A program made the translations under genes and the position numbers. This document shows positions 1-7,848 of a stretch of DNA of 48,874 nt, in pieces. Each line of letters opens with the position of its first letter. Position 1 is the stretch's first letter. The notes beneath the pieces are model-generated. The model was not told where the DNA came from and searched no databases. It saw only the letters and a program-made list of their open reading frames with translations. Origin of the DNA: Oceanospirillales bacterium (GTDB taxonomy: Bacteria > Pseudomonadota > Gammaproteobacteria > Xanthomonadales > SZUA-36); the NCBI GenBank assembly GCA_003233115.1, contig QIKV01000052.1:1-48874 (forward strand), written 5' to 3'.

Positions 1-14
1 AGTATTTCTAAAGC

Positions 15-43
15 AAAACCCGGAGCAGTTGCTCCGGGTTTTT
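15..43 (+). terminator. Intrinsic terminator of an upstream gene
   Basis: An 11-bp GC-rich stem (arms at 16-26 and 31-41, loop AGTT) is followed by a T-run and preceded by an A-run, so it could work in both directions. It probably ends a gene lying before the window and isolates the RNA gene that follows. Confidence 0.8.
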
Positions 44-45
44 AA

Positions 46-203
46 TTTTCCAAAAATATTTCGTATTATTTTTAATCAATTTCATTCGCTTTATCGCAAA
101 GTAAAAAAAGTGTAAATTTTAAGATGTTTTTCTATTCATGCAGTTGTAATTTTTTACTCATGCAGCTGTTGAGAAATCCATTCTAACTACCCCTTTTAGG
201 CCT
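46..203. promoter_or_regulatory. AT-rich control region with a 12-bp direct repeat
   Basis: No gene is visible in this stretch. It is strongly AT-rich compared with the rest of the window. It contains two copies of TCATGCAGYTGT, at 136-147 and 158-169, identical except for one base and starting 22 bp apart, so they lie on nearly the same face of the helix. A loose palindrome of TGTAA and TTAC arms (145-157) sits between them. The position just upstream of the putative RNA promoter suggests an activator binding site. The regulator is unknown. Confidence 0.45.
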
Positions 204-232
204 TTGACAATTACCCCGCTCAGGAGTAACTT
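204..232 (+). promoter_or_regulatory. Candidate sigma-70 promoter of the GGA-rich RNA
   Basis: A perfect -35 hexamer TTGACA (204-209) is followed after 17 bp by TAACTT (227-232), a poor -10 with three of six consensus bases. A weak -10 behind a strong -35 would suit an activator-dependent promoter. Start of transcription would be near 240. Placement is inferred. Confidence 0.4.
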
Positions 233-239
233 TAATTCC

Positions 240-656
240 CCGTTACATGAAACCCACCAGCCGAAAGGTTGGGATCGCAGGAAGAACGGAGACGGTCGAA
301 AGACTGGATTTGGACGGAATGCGAGTCTACCGGAAGGCCGACCCGCCCGAAGGTGGAGAGGGTGGAAGAAAACGGACAGCGTCCAGGTGGTACAGGACGC
401 GTCACCCGGACCGGGTTCTGCCAAGAGAAGCGGTCGTACCATAAGGGTGACTCGATAGGAAAACGCGATTCCTTGAGATAGACGTGAAATACGTCGATAA
501 ATAAAAGCGGGAGGAAGGCCCGCGACCAGAAACCGAAGGGCAGAACAGATCGGAACTGGACGAAGTTGGAAAGGCCTAGGAGGATCTGCAGTCCACCAGA
601 AGCGGAGTTCCTACACTTCTACGACGAGGGAGACGCAAGTCTCCCTCGTTTTTTTT
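240..656 (+). ncRNA. Putative CsrB/RsmZ-like GGA-rich regulatory RNA
   Basis: The roughly 415-nt stretch carries 22 GGA trinucleotides on the plus strand, and several sit in the loops of perfect short hairpins. Examples are the 404-416 hairpin with ACCC/GGGT arms and loop GGACC, the 507-523 hairpin with GCGGG/CCCGC arms and loop AGGAAGG, and the 554-567 hairpin with AACT/AGTT arms and loop GGACGA. Larger stems at 301-328 and 598-620 also have GGA in their loops. Further stems lie at 257-272, 379-400 (GCGTCC/GGACGC) and 481-495. The region ends in a strong intrinsic terminator. Known CsrB-type RNAs are about this long and titrate the translational regulator CsrA by presenting GGA in hairpin loops. 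Open frames across the region show no protein-family features. The 5' end is inferred; the family call rests on architecture, not sequence similarity. No csrA gene is in the window. Confidence 0.6.
625..656 (+). terminator. Strong intrinsic terminator of the GGA-rich RNA
   Basis: A perfect 10-bp stem (CGAGGGAGAC at 625-634 with its complement at 639-648) closes a GCAA tetraloop and is followed by eight T residues. The T-run fixes the transcript direction as plus. CsrB of E. coli ends in a similar GGGAG/CTCCC terminator hairpin. Confidence 0.92.
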
Positions 657-682
657 GCCTTTAAAAAAGTGATGCAATAAAC

Positions 683-1525
683 TTGACTGCCAAGCGGTCA
701 CTACAGCAGCAACCAACAAAGAAGGCCCTGAGCTTGCAAGACCCAATCATTCGAATCAGCAACCTGGTTTACAGGCGCGGTATCAATATCATCCTGGACA
801 ATGTCAGCATGGACATCAAGCGTGGCAGCATCGTGGCCATCATGGGACCAAGCGGCGTTGGCAAGACAACCATTCTGCGCCTGATCTCCGGTCAACTGTA
901 CCCGAACAGGGGCTCCGTAGAAGTAAATGGAAAACTGATTTCCGGCCTGTCAAGGCAAGACCTGTATGAATGCAGGAAAGAAATCGGCGTACTATTGCAG
1001 AATGGGGCGCTGTTTACCGACCTGACGGTATTTGAAAATGTCGCCACACCACTGCGGGAACATACCGACCTGTCTGAAGATGAAATACAGGAGCGCGTTA
1101 TTGACAAGCTAAACTCGGTGGGCCTGGCCAGTACAGGTGACCTGATGCCGCATAAACTATCCGGGGGAATGGCCCGGCGCGTGGCGTTGGCACGCGCTGT
1201 CATTATGAATCCGAAAATAGTATTGTTCGACGAACCCATGACCGGACTGGACCCCATCGCCATGTCCTCTGTTGGTCGACTGATAAGAGAAACCAATGAC
1301 CAGTTGGGCCTGACCAGTGTCATTGTCACCCACAATGTTGAGCAAATGAAAAAGCTGGTCGATTACTGTTTCATCCTTGCCTTCGCAAAATTGATTGCCG
1401 AAGGCAGTCCGCAGGCATTGATGCACAGTCGTGATCCGGCCGTTGACCAATTCATGAATGGCCGGGTTGAAGGCCCTATATCCTTCAGCCTGCAGAACGA
1501 AGCACTTGGCGCCAACGCGCGCTGA
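683..1525 (+). CDS. mlaF: MlaF, ATPase of the Mla phospholipid ABC transporter
   Basis: MlaF is the cytoplasmic ATPase of MlaFEDB, which moves phospholipids between inner and outer membrane to keep outer-membrane lipid asymmetry. Numbered from the TTG at 683, the protein has Walker A GPSGVGKT (55-62), signature LSGGM (159-163), Walker B with LFDEP and an H-loop histidine near 217. No in-frame ATG lies near the N-terminus. The TTG at 683 lacks a clear ribosome site, whereas the in-frame TTG at 734 follows GAAGG (721-725) by 8 nt and would give about 263 residues, close to the family length. The true start may therefore be 734. First gene of the mla operon, just after the RNA terminator. Confidence 0.93.
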   Translation: MTAKRSLQQQPTKKALSLQDPIIRISNLVYRRGINIILDNVSMDIKRGSIVAIMGPSGVGKTTILRLISGQLYPNRGSVEVNGKLISGLSRQDLYECRKEIGVLLQNGALFTDLTVFENVATPLREHTDLSEDEIQERVIDKLNSVGLASTGDLMPHKLSGGMARRVALARAVIMNPKIVLFDEPMTGLDPIAMSSVGRLIRETNDQLGLTSVIVTHNVEQMKKLVDYCFILAFAKLIAEGSPQALMHSRDPAVDQFMNGRVEGPISFSLQNEALGANAR

Positions 1526-1533
1526 GCCCGGCC

Positions 1534-2304
1534 ATGCCAAAAGACCGAAGCAAACGAAGAAGACTGCTGGCACCGCTTGCTGAGATCGGCAACTGCGGCT
1601 TTTTCCTGCTGCGGATGCTGGGTGGAATCAGGTTTGAGCGGGAGTTATTGACCAGCACGTTACAGCAAACCTACCTGATCGGTGCCCGTTCACTGGTCAT
1701 CATCATGATCTGTGGCTTTTTTGTGGGTATGGTGCTGTCCCTGCAGGCCATCAATGCCTTGCAACAATTCGGCGCCTCCGACCAGGTCAGCCTGCTGGTA
1801 GGCAAATCGTTATTCAGGGAGCTGGGACCGGTATTGACCGCTTTGCTGTTTGCCGGTCGCGCCGGCACTTCGGTGGCCGCCGAAATCGGCCTGATGAAAG
1901 CCACCAGCCAGATCGAAGCCATGCAACTGATGGCAATAGACCCGGTCAAACGTATAGCCCTGCCCCGTTTCCTGGCAGGTGTGATTTCGTTGCCATTGTT
2001 GACTGCAATGTTCAATGCTTTTGCCATCCTGGGTGCGGTGGTGTTCTCCATTGGCTCCATGGGCCTTGACCCAGGCGTGTTCTGGAGCAAGTTGCAGTCG
2101 AATATTTATTTTAGTCAGGATTTTATGGGTGGTATCTGGAAAAGCGTAGTCTTCGGCGGCATTGTAAGCCTGATTGCTGTTTTTTTCGGCTATCATGCAA
2201 AGCCTACTGGCGAGGGTGTCGGCACCGCTACCACCCGGACAGTTGTGCTGAGCTCGGTGCTGGTACTCATATTTGATTTTATTATGACGTCGTTTCTTAT
2301 CTGA
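1534..2304 (+). CDS. mlaE: MlaE, permease of the Mla phospholipid transporter
   Basis: Inner-membrane permease subunit that pairs with MlaF and MlaD. The 256-residue protein has the typical MlaE layout: an amphipathic N-terminal part, then several hydrophobic segments, and the conserved stretch around residues 85-125 with ELGPVLTALLFAGRAGTS and EIGLMKATSQIEAM. The gene follows mlaF by 8 bp, so the two are surely co-transcribed. No good Shine-Dalgarno is visible before the ATG, consistent with translational coupling. Confidence 0.95.
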   Translation: MPKDRSKRRRLLAPLAEIGNCGFFLLRMLGGIRFERELLTSTLQQTYLIGARSLVIIMICGFFVGMVLSLQAINALQQFGASDQVSLLVGKSLFRELGPVLTALLFAGRAGTSVAAEIGLMKATSQIEAMQLMAIDPVKRIALPRFLAGVISLPLLTAMFNAFAILGAVVFSIGSMGLDPGVFWSKLQSNIYFSQDFMGGIWKSVVFGGIVSLIAVFFGYHAKPTGEGVGTATTRTVVLSSVLVLIFDFIMTSFLI

Positions 2305-2331
2305 ACGACAGCGGAATTAACGGGAATTATC

Positions 2332-2802
2332 ATGCGAGCAAATTACCACGTAGAACTGACCTCAGGTATTTTCCTGCTGTTGGGTATAGCCGCCATGCTG
2401 TGGCTGGCCACCAAGGCCACTGACTATGGCATGCAGCTCGGTGATAAAACCTATCGGGTCACTGCCCGTTTCGGGAATGTCGCCGACCTGAAAACCCGCG
2501 CCCCGGTGAAAATAGGCGGTGTGACAATCGGCATGGTGGATCAGATCAGCCTTGACCCGGTCGCATTCGAAGCCGTGGTTGAAATGCGTATTGACCAGCG
2601 CTTTGCCGATATCCCCAGTGACACCAGCGCGTCAATATTGACCAGCGGCATACTGGGTGACCGCTACATTGGCCTGGAACCGGGCGGCGCCACGGATACC
2701 CTGGCCGATGGTGACCAGATATTGATCACCCAATCTGCCGTGGTACTGGAAAATTTGATTAGTAAATTCCTGTTCAGTACCAACAAGGGAAGTGGCAAAT
2801 GA
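2332..2802 (+). CDS. mlaD: MlaD, MCE-domain lipid-binding subunit
   Basis: MlaD is anchored in the inner membrane and forms a periplasmic MCE ring that hands phospholipids to MlaC. The 156-residue sequence has one N-terminal membrane segment (about residues 10-28), then a single MCE domain with VTARFGNVADLKTRAPVKIGG, VTIGMV and a late GDRYIGLEPGG motif. Length fits the E. coli protein (about 183) minus a longer tail. Its stop overlaps the mlaC start in ATGA (2799-2802). Confidence 0.94.
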   Translation: MRANYHVELTSGIFLLLGIAAMLWLATKATDYGMQLGDKTYRVTARFGNVADLKTRAPVKIGGVTIGMVDQISLDPVAFEAVVEMRIDQRFADIPSDTSASILTSGILGDRYIGLEPGGATDTLADGDQILITQSAVVLENLISKFLFSTNKGSGK

Positions 2803-3419
2803 AGATGCCGTCAAAAGTATTGCTATTACTGCTCTCATACGTGTTCAGCAGCAATCTTTATGCCCAGACCGGGGGGAGCGATCCGGTATCCCTGGTGACA
2901 AACACCACCAACAAAATCTTTACGGAGTTAAATGCGAACATCGAAAAATACAGGTCCGACCCGGCCGCGCTGCAGGCCCTCGTGCGCACAGACCTGATAC
3001 CGCTGCTGGATGTTCACTATTCCGCCCGCCTTATCCTGGGCCGTGCCGGTCGCGGCATAAAGAAAGAAAAAGTCGATACGTTTGCAAATGCGATGATCAA
3101 CCTGCTGGTCGACCGCTACGCCAGGGGATTACTGCAGTTTCGCACCACTGAACCGCTCAGGGTATTGCCGCAAAGGGGGGATCTGAACGATAAACTCACG
3201 CGGGTACGCACGCGCTTGAAGCTGCCCAACGGTGGTGAAACACCCATCGATTACGCATTCCACAAAACGCCGGATGGCTGGAAAGCCTTTGACGTAATTG
3301 TGGAGGGTATTTCCTACGTCGCGACCTTTCGCAACCAGATCATGCCCGATGTCCAGAAAAATGGTATCGACAGCGTGATTGCCCGGCTCAAAGCCGGTGA
3401 CCTGGAGGTGCCTGAATAG
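2799..3419 (+). CDS. mlaC: MlaC, periplasmic phospholipid carrier
   Basis: Soluble periplasmic carrier that shuttles phospholipid between MlaD and the outer-membrane MlaA complex. It begins with a signal peptide of about 22 residues ending near LYAQ, followed by the Tol-tolerance/Ttg2D-type fold: TNKIFTELN, DLIPLLDVHYSARLILG and a C-terminal DGWKAFDVIVEGISYVATFRNQ motif typical of MlaC. The 206 residues fit the family (about 211). In E. coli mlaB follows mlaC; here mlaA follows 9 bp later. Confidence 0.93.
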   Translation: MKMPSKVLLLLLSYVFSSNLYAQTGGSDPVSLVTNTTNKIFTELNANIEKYRSDPAALQALVRTDLIPLLDVHYSARLILGRAGRGIKKEKVDTFANAMINLLVDRYARGLLQFRTTEPLRVLPQRGDLNDKLTRVRTRLKLPNGGETPIDYAFHKTPDGWKAFDVIVEGISYVATFRNQIMPDVQKNGIDSVIARLKAGDLEVPE

Positions 3420-3428
3420 CAGTTTCCT

Positions 3429-4187
3429 ATGATGCACGACAGGTTACCAATCATTGCTGCTGTTCTTATCAGCCTGTTGCTGTCAGCGTGTGCCGGCACC
3501 CAAAGCCGGCACACCGATCCGAAAAACGATCCATGGGAAGGCTTTAACCGCAAGGTTTACGCGTTCAATGACGGATTGGACAAGATCGTGCGCCCGGTTG
3601 CAGTGGGCTATGACAAGATCATGCCGGATCCTTTTCAGCGTGGCGTTGGTAATTTTTTCAGGAACCTGGACGCCCCCGTTACCCTCGTTAACCAGCTATT
3701 GCAGGGCAAGGTTACCCAGGGTGCCGATACCTTCGGTCGTTTCCTGGTCAATTCGACCGTTGGTCTGCTGGGCTTTTTTGACGTCGCCACGAAGATCGGT
3801 ATGCCGTTCTATGACGAAGACCTCGGACAGACACTTGCGACATGGGGGTACAAAAACAGCCGCTACCTGATGTTGCCGGTGTTTGGCCCGTCCACACCCA
3901 GAGACGGGTTTGGCCGCCTGGTCGACAGTTATTATCATCCAGTCACTCGCGCTATCCATGGTCGCAATGAATGGGGGTACTGGATAGTTCGTGGCATTGA
4001 TCGAAGGGCGCGTTACCTCTCCCAGGATGCTGAGCTACAACAGGCTTACGACCCGTATGTGCTACTGCGCGATGTCTGGCTGCAAAACCGCCAATACCAG
4101 ATATATGACGGCGACCCGCCGCTGACAAATTACGATTTGTACCTGGGAGAAGACCAGCCCGCCATAAATCCTGATTCCGGGAACTGA
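3429..4187 (+). CDS. mlaA: MlaA (VacJ), outer-membrane lipoprotein of the Mla system
   Basis: MlaA removes mislocalised phospholipid from the outer leaflet, usually with OmpC/OmpF-type porins, and passes it to MlaC. The sequence starts with a lipoprotein signal peptide and lipobox LSAC near residue 21, then the signature DPWEGFNRKVYAFND, and motifs NFFRNLDAPVTLVNQLLQGK and DLGQTLATWGY. Length 252 matches the family. In E. coli mlaA is unlinked; here it closes the operon in the slot where mlaB would be expected. Confidence 0.95.
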   Translation: MMHDRLPIIAAVLISLLLSACAGTQSRHTDPKNDPWEGFNRKVYAFNDGLDKIVRPVAVGYDKIMPDPFQRGVGNFFRNLDAPVTLVNQLLQGKVTQGADTFGRFLVNSTVGLLGFFDVATKIGMPFYDEDLGQTLATWGYKNSRYLMLPVFGPSTPRDGFGRLVDSYYHPVTRAIHGRNEWGYWIVRGIDRRARYLSQDAELQQAYDPYVLLRDVWLQNRQYQIYDGDPPLTNYDLYLGEDQPAINPDSGN

Positions 4188-4254
4188 TTTATCATACCGG
4201 ATTGGCGCACGCCGCTTGACTGAGCTAAGCTTCGCTTTCAAACAGGCGGGCAGA

Positions 4255-6051
4255 GTGCTAAAAAAAATCCACTACGCAATTTTGCTGGTACTGCTGATCG
4301 TGGGCGGCTGCGGCGAACCTCCGGCTACCCACAATCCTGCTCCAGTAAAGATTTACCGGCACGCAATGGATGGTGCACCGGGCTCCCTTGACCCTGCACA
4401 GGCTGCATCCCTGTACGCCAATTTCCTGGTCGTCAACCTCTACGACACCCTTTACCGTTACAAATACCTGGCCCGCCCGTACCAATTGCAGCCCAATCTG
4501 GCGACGGCAATGCCGGAAATATCAGAGGATGGTTTGCGCCTGATCATCCGGATTAAAAAGGGGGTGCATTTCATTGATGATCCCGCCTTTGAAGGTGGTA
4601 TTGGCCGGGAGGTCAAAGCAGCCGATTTTGTCTATTCCATCAAACGGCACTTTGATCCGGATACACGTGCCCAGGGCGCCTGGCTGTGGCAACAACGGAT
4701 CGAAGGGCTGGACCAATGGAAGGCGGAAGGCTCTGACTATGACACGGAAGTCACTGGACTGCGTGCTTTGGACGACTACACGATACAGATTACCCTGACG
4801 CGCCCTTTTCCGCAGTTGGTGCACACGCTGGCCCAGGGTTATGCAGCCATCGTAGCCCGGGAAGCGGTGGAAAAATATGGCCAGGAGCTATCCAGCCACC
4901 CGGTAGGCTCCGGGCCCTTCAAGCTGGTCAGCCGCGACAGCACCCGTGCGGTGCTGACAAAGAATCTGGATTTTCGTGCGGAGCCGTTTAATCTGGAAGA
5001 TGAAGGTTATGACCCCGCTACGCAGGGTGAAATCGGCCTTGAGGCCCTGCAAAACAAAATCCCGCCTTTTGTTGATCAACTGGAAATAGAATTCATTACT
5101 GAAGATGCAGCCCGCTGGAATGCGTTTACAGCGGACGAAATCCATTTTATCAAGGTCCCGGTCAGCCAGTTTGACACGGTTCTCAGCCAGCGTGAACCGC
5201 TCAAACTCAGCCCTCAGTTTGCAGGGCTCTACCACTTCGAGGCTTCGCCGGAAGCTGGTTTTATCTACACCAACTTCAACATGGCCGACGAACGCATCGG
5301 CTATCGTGCCGACCCGGTGCAAAACCGCCGCAACCGGGCATTGCGTTGCGCGATGGTGAAGGCTTTTGACTGGAAGAAACGAAACGAAATATTTTTTTAC
5401 GGCATTGGCCAGGTGTTTCCCGGCATCATTCCAACCGCAGTACCCGAATATGACCCGCACGGGGATACTTCTTATATTCAACGTGACCTGCAAGGCGCAA
5501 TTGACTTATTGCAGGCCAATGGCTGGAACAAGGAAAACCTGCCGGAGCTCGATTATGGCTTTCCCAACAGCGTAACCGAGCGGCAGATCTTCGAACAGTT
5601 CCGTAACTTCATGATGGCGATAGGCTATCCTGCTAAAAAGATCCAGCCGCTGATATTTGCAACCTATGGTGACTACCAGCGGGCTTATTCACAGGGCAAG
5701 ATCGCCCTGATTAACAGTAGCTGGACTATGGATTACCCCGACGTTGAAAATATCATGCAACTATTTTACGGGCCGAATGCCGCCCCCGGTTCCAACTCAG
5801 CCAGCTACAATAATCCGCTCTACGACCAGCTCTTTGAGATCAGTTCGACCTTGAGCGAGTCACCTGAACGCACCCGCATTTATCGTGAAATGAACCAGCT
5901 ACTGATAGATGACTGTGCCACCATTGCCGGCATTTCGAGAACTTTGCTGTTTCTGTGGGACAAGAAAGTCATCATGAAACCGGACCGGTCATTCCTCGGC
6001 GGATTTTTCATGCGCTTTGTTGACCTGGCGGAGCCCTCCACCACACCATGA
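4255..6051 (+). CDS. Peptide-type ABC transporter substrate-binding lipoprotein (SBP family 5)
   Basis: Periplasmic binding component of an oligopeptide/dipeptide-type importer. I prefer the GTG at 4255, which follows AGGCGGG and gives a short lipoprotein signal ending in VGGC; a TTG at 4216 would add 13 residues. The mature part has the family-5 pattern: SLDPAQAASLYANFLVVNLYDTL near the start, DFVYSIKRHFDP, and HPVGSGPFKLVS. About 598 residues, slightly longer than OppA. Substrate cannot be read from sequence. It begins 67 bp after mlaA and overlaps the next gene by 4 bp. Confidence 0.9.
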   Translation: MLKKIHYAILLVLLIVGGCGEPPATHNPAPVKIYRHAMDGAPGSLDPAQAASLYANFLVVNLYDTLYRYKYLARPYQLQPNLATAMPEISEDGLRLIIRIKKGVHFIDDPAFEGGIGREVKAADFVYSIKRHFDPDTRAQGAWLWQQRIEGLDQWKAEGSDYDTEVTGLRALDDYTIQITLTRPFPQLVHTLAQGYAAIVAREAVEKYGQELSSHPVGSGPFKLVSRDSTRAVLTKNLDFRAEPFNLEDEGYDPATQGEIGLEALQNKIPPFVDQLEIEFITEDAARWNAFTADEIHFIKVPVSQFDTVLSQREPLKLSPQFAGLYHFEASPEAGFIYTNFNMADERIGYRADPVQNRRNRALRCAMVKAFDWKKRNEIFFYGIGQVFPGIIPTAVPEYDPHGDTSYIQRDLQGAIDLLQANGWNKENLPELDYGFPNSVTERQIFEQFRNFMMAIGYPAKKIQPLIFATYGDYQRAYSQGKIALINSSWTMDYPDVENIMQLFYGPNAAPGSNSASYNNPLYDQLFEISSTLSESPERTRIYREMNQLLIDDCATIAGISRTLLFLWDKKVIMKPDRSFLGGFFMRFVDLAEPSTTP

Positions 6052-7001
6052 CGAAACTGAGTTTCATCGTTCGCAGGCTTATGTACGGCATTCCACTGGT
6101 GTTGGGCGTGACGTTTGTCAGCTTCATTCTGATGGTCTATTTCGGCCCGGACAAAACCTATGAACTGCTGGGCAAGAACCCGAGCGCGGAGCAGATCAAC
6201 GAAGTCCGCCATTCACTGGGTTACCACCAGCCATTCCTGCTGCGCTATGGCGATTACCTGAAGGAACTCGTTACACTGGATCTGGGGCATTCTTATTCCA
6301 CGGGTGAAGCCGTATCGTCAATACTTGCCCGCACCCTGCCGATTTCAATCGCCCTGCTTTTGCCTGGCTTTGTAATCGGCAATATTCTTGGCCTGGCACT
6401 GGGCATGCTGGCGGCCTGGTATCGCGGCCGCTGGCTGGATAAGCTGGTCCTGTCCACATCGGTGGTGGGCATGAGTGTCAGCTTCCTGGTTATTATCATC
6501 ATCCTGCAGATTCTGCTGTCCACACCCTATGGCCTCAATCTCTTTCCGGTCCGTGGCTGGCGGGTCCACGACCTACCCTCCTACTTTTACTATGTAACCG
6601 TCCCAACGCTGGCGCTTTTGCTGGTGACGCTGGGTTATAACACACGTTTTTACCGGGCGGTTATGGTGGAGGAAATAGAGCGCGACCACATCCGCACCCT
6701 GCAGGCATATGGCATCCCGCCAACTGAACTACTGTTTAAACATGTTTTGAAAAACAGCCTGATCCCGGTTTTGACACGGATCATGTTTTCCATACCGTTT
6801 ATCCTGGTGTCCGGCAGCCTGTTGCTGGAAAGCTATTTTGGGATACCCGGCATCGGCCTGGTGACATTTAACGCCATTACCAGCGGCGACCAACCGATAC
6901 TCAAGGCAGTGGTTGGTCTGACCGGCGTGTTGTTCGTGCTGGCACTGATAATTAACGATCTGCTCTACGGTGCTGTTGACCCCAGGGTGACCCGGCAGTG
7001 A
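6048..7001 (+). CDS. Peptide-type ABC transporter permease, DppB/OppB family
   Basis: Inner-membrane permease of the importer. The 317 residues show six predicted membrane segments, the N-terminal FIVRRLMYGIPLVLGVTFVSF typical of OppB/DppB, and a coupling region near 205-235 with YRAVMVEEIERDHIRTLQAYG, equivalent to the EAA loop. The start codon overlaps the stop of the binding-protein gene (ATGA). It pairs with the following DppC-type permease. Confidence 0.93.
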   Translation: MTKLSFIVRRLMYGIPLVLGVTFVSFILMVYFGPDKTYELLGKNPSAEQINEVRHSLGYHQPFLLRYGDYLKELVTLDLGHSYSTGEAVSSILARTLPISIALLLPGFVIGNILGLALGMLAAWYRGRWLDKLVLSTSVVGMSVSFLVIIIILQILLSTPYGLNLFPVRGWRVHDLPSYFYYVTVPTLALLLVTLGYNTRFYRAVMVEEIERDHIRTLQAYGIPPTELLFKHVLKNSLIPVLTRIMFSIPFILVSGSLLLESYFGIPGIGLVTFNAITSGDQPILKAVVGLTGVLFVLALIINDLLYGAVDPRVTRQ

Positions 7002-7008
7002 GCAAGTC

Positions 7009-7848
7009 ATGACGGTCGCGACATGGCAACGCCTTAAGACTGACCGCTATGGCATGGGTGGTCTGATTATCGTCATATTTTTCGCTTTAGTGGCACTCAG
7101 CGTCTGGAGTGGAATGCTGGGCCAGAGCTGGTCGGTAACCAGCGGCAATCGCTGGGAAAGCATCAGTGCTGCGCACTGGTTTGGCACCAACCTCCTTGGC
7201 CAGGATATTCTGCAACGCACGCTGTTCGGTGCGGCGACTTCCTTTGAAGTTGGCCTCATTGTAACTGCCTTTTCCATCGTGCTGGGCACTGTGCTGGGTG
7301 CACTGGCAGGCTGGTACAGCCATAGCTGGCCGGATGAGGCCATCCTGTGGCTCAAGGGTGTACTCGATTCAATTCCAATTTACCTTTTCGCCGCAGCGAT
7401 CGCATTTGCACTGCAAGGCAACCGCTGGGCGATGCACCTCGCCATGATCATCACTTTCTGGACCACCACTGCGCGGATTGTGCGCGGTGAAGTAATGCGG
7501 ATCAAACAGCGCGAATTTGTTGAGGCTGCTCGCGCAATCGGCCTGCCCGGTATCGTGGTGGTATTCCGCCACGTGCTACCAAATACCATCCATATCCTGC
7601 TGGTGCAAGCCACCATCGTGTTTGTTGCAGCCATCAAGACCGAAGTCATACTCAGCTTCCTGGGCCTCGGTATTAAGGACGGGGTCAGTTGGGGGCTCAT
7701 GCTGGCAGAGAGCTCACAGGAGGTGCTGGCCGGGCATTTCGGAAATTTTACAGCAGCAAGTGTCTCTCTTTTTATCCTGCTGATGGGGTTTAATCTATTG
7801 GCTGACGCCCTGCAGGCCGCACTGGATACGCGCAGGCCCATTATATGA
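7009..7848 (+). CDS. Peptide-type ABC transporter permease, DppC/OppC family
   Basis: Second permease subunit. It has one N-terminal membrane segment, then the conserved HWFGTNLLGQDILQRTLFGA motif found in DppC/OppC after the first helix, and the coupling loop REFVEAARAIGLPGIVVVFRHVLPN (about residues 165-190). C-terminal NLLADALQAALDTRRP is also characteristic. Length 279 is normal. It lies 7 bp after the first permease gene and overlaps the ATPase gene by 4 bp. Confidence 0.94.
   Translation: MTVATWQRLKTDRYGMGGLIIVIFFALVALSVWSGMLGQSWSVTSGNRWESISAAHWFGTNLLGQDILQRTLFGAATSFEVGLIVTAFSIVLGTVLGALAGWYSHSWPDEAILWLKGVLDSIPIYLFAAAIAFALQGNRWAMHLAMIITFWTTTARIVRGEVMRIKQREFVEAARAIGLPGIVVVFRHVLPNTIHILLVQATIVFVAAIKTEVILSFLGLGIKDGVSWGLMLAESSQEVLAGHFGNFTAASVSLFILLMGFNLLADALQAALDTRRPII

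Noticed and set aside
145-158. GacA/UvrY box upstream of the RNA
   Set aside because: The TGTAA and TTAC arms are only 4 bp apart and lack the flanking G and C of the box; kept only as a loose palindrome.
158-458. Open frames of 60-94 codons on both strands before mlaF
   Set aside because: They overlap one another in several frames, have no ribosome site or family features, and lie over the GGA-rich hairpins, which explain the sequence better.
240-656. RNase P RNA, tmRNA or 6S RNA
   Set aside because: The conserved RNase P core (GAGGAAAGTCCGGGC type), the tmRNA ends with encoded CCA, and the 6S bubble structure and length are all absent.
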